The notes: generated by a model not told the origin, from the sequence alone. A DNA stretch of 64,000 nucleotides from Lycorma delicatula (GCF_047948215.1 NC_134460.1:126555324-126619323), one strand, 5' to 3'; shown: positions 23,548-35,862, counted from the first letter of the stretch. Numbers and translations: made by a program.

Positions 23548-24485
23548 ACTTTATGTTTATTCTCATGGAAAACCATATTTGTTATTATGAATTTATTTTT
23601 AGTATGCTTTAACGTTTTATTATAGAATAAAATATGTGTTTTGTAATAATTTTATATATTTATTTAGTATAAAAATAAATTTTACAGGATTATATCTCTG
23701 TTTATCACTACCTAAATTTTACACTTTCTATCCGATTTAAAGTGTTAAAATTCAAATTTTAATAATTTATATAGCCTATATGCTGTAAGATTTGTGAAAG
23801 TATCGACAGTTTTATAGGTAAAAAGAAAAACTTATAGAAAAATAATAACTGTAAATAAAAATACGATTTTATGAATTTCATTTTATGGTATAATGCTAGT
23901 GGTACTTCAGTGTTCTCTCTTTCTAATAACCACTCCCCCCTCTATACATTTTCAACGCCACCACCAGCTCTCTCCCCTTTTATAAAATTTGTAATGTTAT
24001 GGGGTGTAACCATACTGCAGTAAACTAATACTTTTCAGTTAAAATAATCAATGTGTTAATTTTTAAAACGATCAATAATTTTTTTCTTTTATTAAATAAT
24101 TACGAATTATTACATGGAAAAGCTAACAATTTATCCAGACGGAAGAGAAACAATATTTTTATTTATATTACAAGATTTTGACCTATAAAAAGTATTACAG
24201 TTCCTTTTCCTCAACGTATGCGATTAGCATACATCTTTTTGTTATTTCGTAAAACAAAATAACAAAAATGACAGGAATAAATAACATCTTAATATGTGTT
24301 CATAATTTACCCTAGTATAAGATCCCGAACATTAGATTTTAGAATATTAGATCTGATGATATTCAAAGATCTGATGAAAAATATGTTTTGTAATTTTTTA
24401 CACTCCAAGTACAACAAATTATATTAATTAACAGCTTTTTAATCATCTGCACTTTTAATAATTTTTTTTTTCATTTCTTTTGCAG
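23548..24485. other. Probable intron upstream of the FBXL16 exon
   Basis: AT-rich sequence ending in a pyrimidine-rich tract (TTTTTTTTTTCATTTCTTTTGCAG) that forms a good 3' splice site at 24484-24485. A CT-rich patch lies near 23915-23985. No other exon recognised. Confidence 0.55.
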
Positions 24486-24777
24486 GCAGTATTTGAATTG
24501 GAGCTTGCAGGTTGTAACGAAGTAACAGAGGCTGGCTTATGGGCATGTCTGACGCCTAGAATCGTTTCATTAACATTAACTGATTGTATAAACGTTGCTG
24601 ATGAAGCGGTCGGCGCTGTCGCTCAGTTGTTACCATCTCTATACGAATTCTCATTACAAGCTTACCATGTAACTGATGCCGCCCTGGGTTTCTTTTCAAC
24701 AAAGCAGAGTGCCTCGCTCAGTATACTACGGTTGCAATCATGTTGGGAAGTTACCAACAATGGTGTCGTTAATATAG
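24486..24777 (+). CDS. FBXL16: FBXL16 internal exon (F-box/LRR protein 16)
   Basis: This 292-bp exon opens in phase 0 after a TTTTGCAG acceptor and ends in phase 1 before a GTAATT donor at 24778. It encodes about 97 residues in four cysteine-type leucine-rich repeats, beginning [19 protein letters not shown] and continuing through [32 protein letters not shown] and [13 protein letters not shown]. The match to animal FBXL16 is nearly residue-for-residue through the FELELxGCN, TEAGLW, Sxx[15 protein letters not shown] and SCWEITNxGVVN blocks. FBXL family members are substrate-receptor subunits of SCF ubiquitin ligases; FBXL16 itself is reported to associate with a phosphatase complex rather than act as a typical ligase. 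The F-box and the remaining repeats must lie in other exons, none of which I recognise here. The frame extending past 24777 to a stop is intronic. Confidence 0.92.
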
Positions 24778-27329
24778 GTAATTATTTTTTCTTTTATAAA
24801 AATATTATATTTAATTTTAAAATAATCTATGTAAAAATTTTAGTCAGTAATATTTATCTGTAATTAAATTATATGTAATTTTTTTAAAGTTTTCCATTCC
24901 AAAATGGCAGTTGCTATTTTTTTACTAATTCACCTACTATTTACAGTTGATCTCAGCGATTACATGTATTTTTCGCTCTTTACTTCCTGCTACATATACA
25001 ACTCTTACAATTTTCTCCGAGATCGTTATTCTACTATAGTATCTTGCATTTCTCGTGGATTAGTAAATGCTTAATCTTACGTTGGTTTTCAATTAACTTA
25101 TTTTTTATGGTTTACCTAAAAAAACACCATGAGATTATATAGTGGAAGTATCCAATCAATAGTTACTAGTGAGTGATATTCTTTGTCTCTGCTGGAAACT
25201 GTACTTACGCTAATGTTAATTTAATTCTTTTCTCTTTTTTGACAATGGTTTTAGTCTTTTTCAATTAATTACAATCAAATCCTTTTTTAAAATCAGTTAT
25301 GATTATTTTTTATTTTACTCTAAGTTTATTAATTAAATTGTAGACCATAGTTTGTTAAATTCTGTATAAAACCAGAGATTCTTTATTTATAGAAATAGTA
25401 GTAATTATTCTTTACTTTTTTTTTGGAAAAAAAGATTTTTCGAAATATGTTAAGTGAACAAGTGAAACTTGGAACATTGATTATTAACGTGATCTCAAAG
25501 GTTTTATTACAAAAATTTCAAGGACTGGAATTATGCATAGAGATTTATTTTTTCTTTAGAATAAACATGTTATCTTATTTTAAAAATAAAAATGATCTAC
25601 ATTTTTTCGATCAAATTGATTATGATGTTAATTTAAAGTTTCCGACGGAATTCAAAATTACAATTATAATATTTTTTTTTTATCTTAAAAAATTTAAAAT
25701 AACGCATGAACCAATACAAAATTTTATATTATTTTTTTTGTACTGGAATTCTATTTAATTAAGATACACTATTTTAAAATGAAAATTTAAGCAATTCAAA
25801 AAATACTTTGTTATAAATCTTCATGTTTTTTATAAATATTTATAAAGAAATAGATTTCATTATATTAATTACGTACTGGGGATATTTATTTGTTGATTAA
25901 ATTTTTCTATTATTTTTTGCCTCACGGAACGTATTGTTTTATTTTTATTTATAGAGTAATTAAATTAGACTTATTATATAACTTTATTAATTAATTAAAT
26001 ATTAATAGAAAAATTATTATTTGACTTCATTTGTCTGTCATTATTTTATATTAATCCATTTGAAATCATTATTTAAGATTACATAATTGGTTCTGGAGAT
26101 AGTAGTAACTTGAACGTCATACTTATTCAATTAAAAGAAAATATTACTTAATTTTTATCTCAATTACAAAAATTGTGGTTATAATTGAGTTTTCCTGTAT
26201 GTTTATTGTGCAGCAAGAATGACGTCAATTATTTGTAATTCAAATGAAAATATTGAATCTATACGGTAAATAATTAATACTATTATATCATTAACATTTG
26301 TATGCATTACTATTGTCACAAAAGAAATAAAAAACTTTATGTTTGAACTGTAGAATGTTTTTATAAAAACTACTTTATTCATGTACTTTGTGTTACATTT
26401 TTATAAATTGTACATAGTACGCGATTCCATTCAAATTTTTTAGGTTATTTTTTTCCATTCAAATTCTACTAGGTTAAGTTCAGAACGTTCCTACGTAATG
26501 TATTTTAGTATGTGCCATAAAAGAAACTTTGCTTTCTGAGAGTTTTATCTTAAGAATCGATAGGAAAAATAAAATTTACCACTTCGTTAAACCTCATTCT
26601 GTTTTATTATTACTTGCTATTTTTTTGAAAAAGTATTCCTCCTGGAATTATAGAAAATTATTCATAAACATATCCTGTTTTCTCCCCTTTTTTCTTGGTA
26701 GTGCCGTTTAAACGTTTCATGCATTATCAAGAGATACGTACATACAATACATATATACATACAAAATTGTGCTTAAATATATTTAAGCTGCGGCGTTACA
26801 TTTTTTCTTTTTTAACTTTCCAATAATCTGTTGAAAATCATGGCCAAATTTTTAAATTGCTACTTCGGTACTAAATAAAACTTGGAATTTATTTTATTTT
26901 TTATTATGTATTTTAATAACACTGCTGTATACTCTGTACGTAGTATCATAACTTTTTAATAAACAAAGGGATGGGATAAAGGTTGTAAAGGAAAGAAGAA
27001 CTTTCGTTAAGCTATCCGTCTCAACCGTTTGTTAAAAAAGAATAAGTTCGTTTCCCAATGCTAACAACAAAACAGTGATCATGATCTACGGTATTCTGCG
27101 CTGAAGTGTAGCATAATTGTATTTTTATCGAACTATACTTCTTTAAGTTACATCCTACATTTTTTTTTGAGTTATATTCTTAAGTTAGATGATTTACAAC
27201 TGTTCACCTATTACAGAATATTAAAATTTGAGTTACTTATTTAAGAAATGTGCTGCAGTATACTATACGGCCTTCTGTGTTTGTTTTTTCCAGTTTAGGT
27301 AGCAGTAATTGCATTTTATTGTAAATCTA
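24778..27329. other. AT-rich DNA, probably FBXL16 intron
   Basis: The next FBXL16 exon should begin in phase 1 and resume just after the GVVN segment. I could not find such a segment here. Open frames at 25423-25758 and 26529-26711 are low-complexity and lack domains. Confidence 0.5.
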
Positions 27330-28715
27330 TTTTTTTTCATCAGTTTTTATCCCCCCTCGCCTGGAGCCAGAACCAAAACCATATATGAACACAACTCCAG
27401 GCGGTGCCATGCCTACTCGACAATTGACGTTCCCCCCAGACAGCCGGGACTCTGTCAAATGAGGGGACCTCGTAGAGATCCTCCACCGGAACTTGACGCC
27501 ACGCCGCAAATGAGGAATCCCAAAGGGATCACCCACAGGGACAACGATCTTACTTTGCCCCTCTCATCGAAGTCCATTCGGAACACTAAGGGAGTCCCTG
27601 TCCAGTCACCGGCAGCGGGATACCTAAGCGGTCCACCTCTCCTGGATAGGGCTGTCCCAACAAGGTCTTCTCCAAAACACAGGAAAAGCATCTAATTATT
27701 TGGTCTTGGTCCTGCAGCTGCGTCCTCCGAGAGAATGTCCCCGAAAATTACAAACTGTACGTTTGACCTCCGTTGGGTAATCCTTTTTTTGCCCCGAAAT
27801 CCCACATCCGAACCCCGTAGAAGACACCCACCTTGTGACGCTTCCGATCACCCCCCCCCCGTTCATAGCCCTGAAGGGCTTTAACGGGACCCGCAGTCCC
27901 ACAGTTGAAACTTGTCCTCAGCTACCGGGACCATCGCAGGACCCAGCCCGGTGACCAATCCTAATATCTATAGCAATGACCTAATATCTATAGCAACGCT
28001 CCTCAGCTGACTCCTTGAAACCCGGCAAGATACCCATTTAATGCGGATGCGGCCGTCCTTCAGCAATTTATCCGCGTTGATTCCATCAAGCGATTGACCA
28101 AACATTCCTCACCCTCCGATGAGTTCGCATTATTAACACCAAATAATTCTGTCCGCCTACTTCCACTGATCCACCGGCCAAATCCATCGCACGGGTATTG
28201 CCAGCAACAACCTGACCAGCCGACAGTGAGCCCAATAGAAACATCGAACCCGCTACTGCCCCTCGTGCCACCTCGACCACCCACGCAAGGCCGTCAGCTC
28301 CACTGACATTCTCCAGTACTGCAGTGGACGTAATTACCTCCCTGGACCATCTCTGATGGATCAGCCGGGCAATTCGCTGTCAACTATCCCATTCTACAGT
28401 GTCTTCCGCATATCTATACCACAAGAACCTCCATCCGTCGTTTGAGTGGCCACATCATAAACAATAAAATAAGTTTGCGTAGCTTCATCCACAAGGTCCA
28501 ACTGAGTTTACCGTGCCCTCTTCGGCTCCTCAGATGTATCCTCCAACACGTCCAGGAACAGTCCCACCATCCGAGAAATACGATCCATATTATGGGAACA
28601 CTCCCTAATCTCTGCATTCGTATCTACATGTTGGCTAATTAGAGAACTAAGCTGCCTAACGTAGCGGAGAAGAATAGCCATATTATTAGCTAGACACCAC
28701 CTCCGCTAGCCAGAA

Positions 28716-29271
28716 TCAGAAGTCACCACTCGTCACCCCCTCCTTCTTGAGCTGTTCCTTTTCCATCGGAGAGGCATACTCCCGATCCAGGTCCGAGGCC
28801 TCCTCCCATGAGGTGAAGGAACTCCTACTGCCCGCCTTTGATTTCTTTTTCCCCTCCGTAACCGGGTGAGAAAGACGCAGTCGTCGTTTCCCGGTCGCCC
28901 TCAAAAATTTCGGTTCAACACCTACAACAGTACGATAGCCCGCTGCAGGAGGCTGAATATCCCCCTCAGACGGCTTGCCACCAACATCGCCTTCAGAAAC
29001 TAAAACCACCACACCCGCAGCCCTCCGCTGCCACGGGATCGATGCCTCTCTCTTCTTCCTTTCTCGTGGTTTACTCAGGAGCCGCTCCGCACGCCTGATC
29101 TCCTCGACCGCCATTTCCACAAGACTATCACTTTCACAACTCTCTGACTCAACCTCACGGACGATGACCCGAAAGGTCCTTTCCCTATCGGAGCTCCTCC
29201 CCCCAACCGGAGTGAAAATCTCACCCGGAGAGGGGGGCGCATCTCCAGGCTGAGCGGAGACTTTCAGCCAT
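28716..29271 (-). pseudogene. Gag N-terminal region of copy 1
   Basis: The reading frame is rich in Glu, Arg, Lys and Ser and contains EIFTPVGG, REVESES, MAVEEIRRAERLLSKPRERK and a basic stretch around KKKSKAG. Such charged, low-order N-termini are usual for R1-clade ORF1 proteins, which bind element RNA. The ATG at 29271 and the downstream frame differ by one base at the C6 run (29232-29237), so a single indel probably separates them. The frame ends at 28716. The continuing gag is broken downstream. Confidence 0.6.
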
Positions 29272-29279
29272 AGTCCAAC

Positions 29280-29304
29280 AAAAAAAAAAAAAAAAAAAAA
29301 AAAA
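29280..29304. repeat. A25 homopolymer at the gag 5' edge
   Basis: A run of 25 A on the plus strand lies eight bases upstream of the gag ATG, so it reads as poly-T before the gag on the sense strand. A second A-type tail (T8, plus strand) marks the opposite end at 27330. Confidence 0.95.
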
Positions 29305-32300
29305 TATATAAATAAACGAAATCAGTTAATTTATTTAAATCCGTCAATGATTAAAATTAATCCAATCAACCAAGTCTCCGATAACAATAATTTTTTTCAT
29401 AAAAAATTACTATATCTTTATGGAAAATGAAAGATTAGATAGAAGTATCACTTTTTAATATAAATCTTTGCCAAATAATTTTTAATTGTTAAATCCAAGT
29501 GATTTTACAAATATAGATTTTTTTTTCTTAATTTTAAGTTAGTTTGTAAAAATAAAAAACACATCCTATATTCCATCATTAATATACTTTGTACTTTATT
29601 ACATAAAACGTAATATAAAAATGATTTAATTTTTACTGAAAAAATAAATTACTCTAAACTAAATTCCTTCTATCCTGTTGCATTTATATAAAAAAAAAGC
29701 TGTTCCTAAAGATGTTTATTTCTATTTTTTATTATTCATGCTTTGATAGAAACGTACTTTTTATTTATAAAAAAAAAATAAAAATTCTGCTTATTTGTGA
29801 TGTATTTCATTTTTGTTAAACAAAGTGTAATTTCAAACTACAAAATGTAGTGTAATGATATACGCTTCTAAGTGATCATATAGTCCAATTTTAGTGCAAT
29901 TCTAGCCAAGTAAAAATAATATTTCATATTATAAATTGTTTGTATTTTTAACAGGGATGGATTTATAACTTTTCTATGTTTTTTATTTTTATTTTTTTAG
30001 TTTATATAAGTTCACGTATTACTAAAGTAATTAACTGTGAAAAAAACTGTGAGAGCTATCAAATTTTAATTTTAAAACTTTTTCGAGATATAAATCCGCA
30101 GACATTCTAATAAGTTCTAATAAAAGAATTTATTTTTTTAATTAAAATCATTGTAACCACACCGATTTATGATGAATACATAACTAATTAACTAAACTGT
30201 TAGCAAATTATAAATAATCATTTAAAACATTAAATATATACTAAGGTTATGAAATTAGAATTACCTTATCAAAACAACTACTTTACTTTCTTCCCCGATG
30301 AAAGGGTATGAAATTGCTAAAAATGAATTCTCTAAATATGTATAGAAAATATGAAAATAAATCGAATTGGTATTTTGTGTTTGTGTTTTTGTATATTCGC
30401 GCGTGGATTGGTGGATAATGTACATGTTTTTAGAGTAATGGTTGCGACGGTTATTTATTATCATAATATTCTTACTCTAAAAAAAAAATATATATATATT
30501 TTTCCCTGATTTTAATATTTGGGGCACTATATTATCTGGAATACAATAATTCTTATATGAAAGAATTAGGTTAAAGTAATTTAGTTCGTTGAAAATTTAT
30601 GAAATTAATTTACATTAATATGTTTCCCTTTTTTCATTTTTCTTAATCTTAAAAATAAGTAATAAATTGAATTAAATACTCATTCATATTTTATGTAGGT
30701 TTATTTACCTTGAATTACAGTACGAGCTTAAACAGTTTTATGTAATATCTTATGAACTTTATAACTCTAATTCTCAGTAATTTTTTCCACTCGGAACTTT
30801 TGGAGGTAGGTTGAGTATCGGAGCGCAAATAAAAAACTGTTTGCACTAGGGTTGTTATTTAATAAGAAAATTAATATTTATTCCTTATTCTTTCAAATAA
30901 ATTATAAGTTTAATTAATAAAGAAAGTACGAAACAATCTTTCTTCTGGTCTAATTAGTATTTTTCTTTTATTAATTTTATTTAATTTATAATTTTTTTTT
31001 TTAAATCTGTGAATGAAAAATAATTAAAAAAGTTTTCATCGTTAGTATTTAAGATAAAACTTAAAAAAAAGATATTAATTAAGATTTTTTGATTATTTTT
31101 TTATGTACTGTATTTCTTTTATAACATAAAACTACAGTTTTGTAATACGTAAAAGTTTCTTTGTTGTTAGTGCAAAAATAATTGCAATTAATAGCATAAA
31201 GTGTATATTTTACAATTTCGTTGTAATAAATTTTGTAATTTCGTCGAATGAATTTCGTTACAATATCGTTATAATAAATTTATAAACTCATTATAATTTC
31301 ATTCGGAGCTTTGTCTGCGAATGGCAAGCTGGTATGTTATCATATCTATATAATATAATATAAATATGAAATAGCGGCTTAAGTATCATGTATATTGATT
31401 TCAAAGATACTTAAAATAATTATATGCTATGGACTACGACCAAGCTCATTTAAACTAACCATTAGTGCAGGTAAACTTATTGCTAAAGAATTACTATTGT
31501 TCTTATCCTGTACTTCTGTATTCCTTTTAAATTTTAAATCATAATTAATTTATTTTTTTAAATTTTTATTCCATTTTGTCATTTTTATCAACAGATATTT
31601 TTAATTTTGTAACTTTAACAGTTTAATGGTCTAACAAAATGTAGTTTTACATTCTATTAGAGTGGATTAGGTTATTTAATCTATGATTATTAAGAGGTTT
31701 GTCACGTTAAATTCGCATCCTTTTAGGCTGGGTAGTTTAGAGAACTATTCTTTAGATTATCTAATTTAACTACCTAGTTTTAGGAATTTAACTCCAGCAA
31801 AAAGATTAGATAACTAACATTTTATCAGTGAAGTACAATATATTATTAAATTTTATAAAATACAAACTAAAATGTAAACATGAACAAAAGTGTGTTTCTC
31901 TCTCTGTTGTGTTTGTTTGTTGGTTGGTTGAGTAAGTTAGATATATTATTACTTTATAAAAACTTATGGTTATTGTTCTATTATTTAATTGTTTTTATAA
32001 AATTATGTGCTTAAAACTTTTGTTCTCTTAAGTTAAAACGTAAATTAGATATATAAATATAAGGAGCAGGCTGTTAAGGAGCAAGCTACCTTAACAGCTT
32101 AAGTGCAACCGTCTTTTCCATTATCACAAACACGTTTTCCTTTGGCTAATCCAATTCTAAAAATATAGAACTCACATTAGTTTATTTAATCCCTTTAGGG
32201 ATAAAACGATACTTTTATATATACAACCAAAAAAAAAAATTATAACCAAAATTATTTATTTTTCTTGCAAATAAAAATATTATTAACGGATCAATTAGAC

Positions 32301-33302
32301 TTCATTTAAATTCTTTATGAAATCTGATGATGATTTTAGGATAGTACAGCAAATTTGTAATTCATAAAATATTATATAAAACATATTACTTCTAAAAACA
32401 CTAAGCGTTCTCACGTATAAATATACTACAGATCAGTTAAATTAAAAGTAAATATAAATAATACAAAGTTCCTGTTCCTGGTAATCAACCGAACCAAACG
32501 ATTGATTTGTAATCTGGAATCAATATAATGTTTATATCGACTTAATGCTCGTATATTTTTGTACTTAACTTTAAATTCAGAGTTAATCTTGTAATATTAA
32601 TGATAAAATATTATGAAATAATTAATACTGATACTAATAATTGATACTGATGTGTAATGTAGACGGTTTATTGATAGGTCGTGACTCTACGGAATTAGAC
32701 TTTATTAATTACGTTTATTACTCATTCTAAATTTAATTTTATTACATTATAGTAATTACATTTATTTATAAAAAAATTGATGTAATTAGTTTATTTAAAA
32801 AATTACTCAGTTTTAATATAATTACTAATAAACAACAAAAATTAAATCCATTATTAGTTGATTGTGTAAGTAATTAAGGTGCATTAAATCATATTATATG
32901 GCATGAATTGAATTACTTTTTGACGTAGATGCCATTACAATGATCTTGTGATGATAATGGTAAAGATACTACAATTAATAGAAGGAGGAACACTGCTATT
33001 ACTCAGCTCAACTTAATATCAAAATGGAATCCGCTTTGTCACCTCGTATACACTGGTAACTTCATTACTCATCATTTAAAAGCAACCACTTAACAAATTT
33101 CTGTCGTTCATTACTTATTGTGTAATCAGATAAAATTTAAATGTAGATTTATCATTATTTTTTTTTACAAAGCAATTAATTTTATCTCTTAAAATAAACA
33201 ATCCGTTTATTTTATTACATTTCCATTGTTTATTGCTGTTAACACACTTAAAAAACTAGCGTTTATGTATTTTTTTTCTACCAACGTATTTGTATTTTTT
33301 AG

Positions 33303-33308
<6 letters not shown>
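29305..33308. other. AT-rich non-coding DNA
   Basis: Four kilobases without a recognised gene or transposon. There is one small hairpin at 32070-32098, with GCTGTTAAGG and CCTTAACAGC arms around nine bases. Confidence 0.5.

Positions 33309-33358
<50 letters not shown>
33309..33358. repeat. (TA)n(TG)n microsatellite
   Basis: A TA tract to about 33342 followed by TG units to 33358. It abuts the end of repeat C copy 2. Confidence 0.95.
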
Positions 33359-33370
33359 ATTTATACTAGA

Positions 33371-33706
33371 AGGTCAGGGCGTGCGAAGCGAGCCCTTCCT
33401 GTCTACCCGGACCTCCATTGTGTTCCTTGTCCTCATGCCTGTAAGAAATAATACTCGTATAATGAATAACAAGCTTTTCAGTTTATAAAAAACTGTAAGT
33501 GTAATGTAATTTCTTCAGAGTAACAGTTTGATCAGCACAGGGCTCGAAACTTGAGTCATATAAAGCCTTTGGGTTTCATAATAGTCAGTTCCCATCTTAA
33601 AAATAGTAGTTATAGCTAATTACGCGTAAAAAAAGGATTTTTCACGATTCTTACACGTTACCCGACAAACACACGAGCAGGTGACCGTATTTCTTTTCTC
33701 ATTTTG
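33371..33706 (-). repeat. Interspersed repeat family C, copy 2
   Basis: It is the inverted partner of 9517-9863, starting at the microsatellite side with GGTCAGGGCGTGCGAAGCGAG. It has no coding capacity. Confidence 0.65.
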
Positions 33707-33756
33707 TTTTTTGTTTTTTTTTATTTTGATATTATGTTTTTTAGTCTAATGACTAC

Positions 33757-33900
33757 CCACCACACACACACACCCACATACACCACACACACAACACACA
33801 CAACACCACAACACACACACACACACACACACACACCACACACAGACCACACACACCACACACAGACCACACACACCACACATACACACACACACACCCA
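33757..33900. repeat. CA-rich compound satellite
   Basis: CA units interrupted by CC and GA, including two successive copies of a 20-base motif (CCACACACAGACCACACACA) around 33836-33875. The frames through it on both strands are artefacts. Confidence 0.95.
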
Positions 33901-33957
33901 TCTTGTGACGATCCCGGTCGCCACACCACCCCACCGTTCATAGCCTAGATGGGCTTT
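33894..33957. repeat. 60-bp segment shared with gag copy 1
   Basis: Matches 27824-27882 through ACACCCAYCTTGTGACG, then CGTTCATAGCC and GGGCTTT. Here it sits directly after the CA satellite. In the gag copy it sits between the second and third zinc-knuckle remnants. Confidence 0.6.
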
Positions 33958-34710
33958 CCGGAAGTCGTCTTTAACCCTCTAAACCTCAGAATACATCACA
34001 ATCATCAGTTCTGCCTCGTGTCAGGATACCTCCTATGCAAATGCCTGGACAGACATGGTCTACATTGTATTTACACAAATCACTATCGCCTTCGTATGGA
34101 TTTTTCCGACCACAACCATCTAGCTTAATTTCATCAACTTTCAAATTAACCGATTCGCGGAATCGCGATTACTTTTATGTATCGAAAAAGATTATGAGAC
34201 ATTTTTGTAGAAAATTTAATTTAAAATACCTCAAGTGGTGTCTGAATTTGATTTGGCCATAGTAAAGTTGAATATCGGCAAGGAAGATAATGCACTTATT
34301 GCAAGTCATTAAACGGCCACTATCTTAAAAAAAACGGTGAAATATTTCGTAAAGGCAAAAGTCCGATACTTTTTCGAGGTATAAAAACTATGCTCATGCA
34401 AAATTTCGGCTCAGTCGGTTTAAATCATTTTTTCAAGAAAGAAATACAGACTCACAGAGACCATTTATATACATATTTATAAGATAGATAATAGGTTGTA
34501 TTATATGAGCTTATATTACATTTTTTGAAATGGACTAAATTTCACTTTAAGAAACTTGAAAATCCTTGATTTTAATCAAATTTAATATAGTATCAGTTAT
34601 CTAAGATACAGTCATCATGCCCTGCCTTTCACCAACTCTACAAACTAGGAAAGTACACTTCGTTCAAAAGTAAATTGTAAAAAGTGATAAACACTGCACG
34701 TGTAAAAATT
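33958..34710. other. Unassigned, partly transposon-like sequence
   Basis: Bases 34270-34480 contain text typical of non-coding transposon remnants (AAAATTTCGGCTCAGTCGGTTT, AAGAAAGAAATACAGACTCACAGA). The frame at 34035-34262 has no recognised domain. Confidence 0.4.
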
Positions 34711-34853
34711 TCGTGGCGCGAGTGGTAGCGTCTCATCCTTTCACCCGGAGGTCCTGGATTCGAATCCCGGTTAGGTCAAGCTGGCATTTTTCATACGCTA
34801 AAAATGTCCATTCGGTCATAGCAAGTCGAACCTGCACTTCCCATTAAAAAAAA
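34711..34853 (+). mobile_element. tRNA-derived SINE, tail type B
   Basis: The tRNA-like head contains GAGTGGTAGCG (A-box region) and GGATTCGAATCCCGG (B box). It has the CTTTCAC anticodon-loop text of a tRNA-Glu(TTC)-like ancestor. The body continues GCATTTTTCATACGCTAAAA and ends in an A run near 34845-34852. The stems do not pair well enough for a functional tRNA. Confidence 0.8.
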
Positions 34854-35077
34854 GTACTAAAAGACTGCATGCCAAGTTAGTTTTCTGTTCCTATTATCAT
34901 AAATTACAATAATTTCATAAAAAATATCTTTTATCTAAGATATAAATCGTAATTGCGTCGTTAAAACCCAGTGATATCAAAGTGACTTAACACTGCATTC
35001 TAATTTCTTTACTTCTCCTGGCTATAAAAACAAAAATTCAATACGGCTGAGTGGGGTACGGAGTATTTTTACCTTTT

Positions 35078-35862
35078 TAGGTAAATTTCATAAGAAAGTA
35101 CCTATTGTTGTAACGGGTACACGATTCGACTTCCGAAAAATTTCGACATATCTTCGCGTTTCACATCCCTTAGACCCCAAAACCACCGTCAGATCAAATG
35201 TTTATACATAAATTTATATATTTCATTTTCTTGTGGATAAGATAACTGTCGTAAGTTTATGCCAGTCACTTTCAAATTGTTCCTTAAAAGTAACTCGTCC
35301 CAAAATCTCGGTAGAGTTTATTAACGGCCAAAATCGGACCATGGGGTTGGAAATGGAGGGGATTTTTCGAAAAAACAAAATATCGTTATAATTTTCTTAT
35401 TAAGTAAGTGACGAATTCGTTTAAAGTTCCAACCATTCATTAGATAATGGCCTAAAACGTATTTGAGTAAAGTTTTTTGATATCACCAACCATTTGACCA
35501 GGGGGTAGAAAAAATGGGGTTTTGAGGAAAAAAATATTCATACCTCCCACCAATGCCAAACACCGTTTGGCACAGTATTGAATCTATTAAAATGTTCGTT
35601 AGTACTTTAAACATTACCTAAAACTTTTGTCTGAAACAGTTTTTGATATGACCAACCGTTACGGCAAGGGATGCCCAAAATGTTGCTGGAATTGTAAGAA
35701 GATGGGATTTGTCGTATGCCAAACATGTGAAACTTTTTTCGCATACAACCATTGTCGTATTGAGTAAGTTTGAAGTTTTTCGTAACTTTAAGGTGGAAAT
35801 CTTTTTGTCTCCTACTTTACACCGGTGAAATCTATCTCCGTTTTCCGGCGTGCCGAAAGGGA
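35078..35862 (+). repeat. Interspersed repeat family A, copy 2 (uninterrupted)
   Basis: It aligns in order with both halves of the 4768-6212 copy and preserves the empty LINE insertion site near 35436. Shared landmarks include AGGTAAATTTCATAAGAAAG, TTCCGAAAAATTTCGACATA and CACCGGTGAAATC. The right end has TCCGGCGTGCCGAAAGG where copy 1 has a perfect palindrome. Confidence 0.75.

Larger units (their letters stand above)
27330..29304 (-). mobile_element. R1-like gag element without ORF2, copy 1
   Basis: A GC-rich block in AT-rich surroundings, coding on the minus strand. In sense order it has an ATG at 29271 (MAESLRSAWRCAPLSG), a frame slip in a C6 run, then an open charged region to 28716. 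Next are ATQT-type repeats around 28420-28500, and LLKDGRIRIKWVSCRV near 28015-28065, a typical R1-clade ORF1 RNP segment. Decayed CCHC knuckles follow between about 27960 and 27715: GHRAGSC, FNCGTAG and CNFRGHSLGGRSC. Instead of an endonuclease-RT ORF there is then a ~350-bp region (27690-27340) shared with the copy at 54.3-54.7 kb, and a T8 run (27330-27337) consistent with a 3' poly-A. It is clearly broken by stops and frameshifts. Confidence 0.75.

Noticed and set aside
24480..24863. A 127-aa single-exon protein at the FBXL16 locus
   Set aside because: The frame would start at a TTG inside the splice acceptor and run past a GT donor into intron. Only 24486-24777 matches the protein family.
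25423..25758. 111-codon frame downstream of the FBXL16 exon
   Set aside because: It is a Phe/Ile/Lys-rich product of AT-rich DNA and does not resemble the expected next LRR exon.
28094..29253. Plus-strand Pro/Ser-rich frames in the GC-rich block
   Set aside because: Antisense shadows of the gag region, with no recognisable domain.
33704..33943. Several Thr/His-, Val/Cys-rich frames
   Set aside because: All are translations of the CA-rich satellite in different frames.
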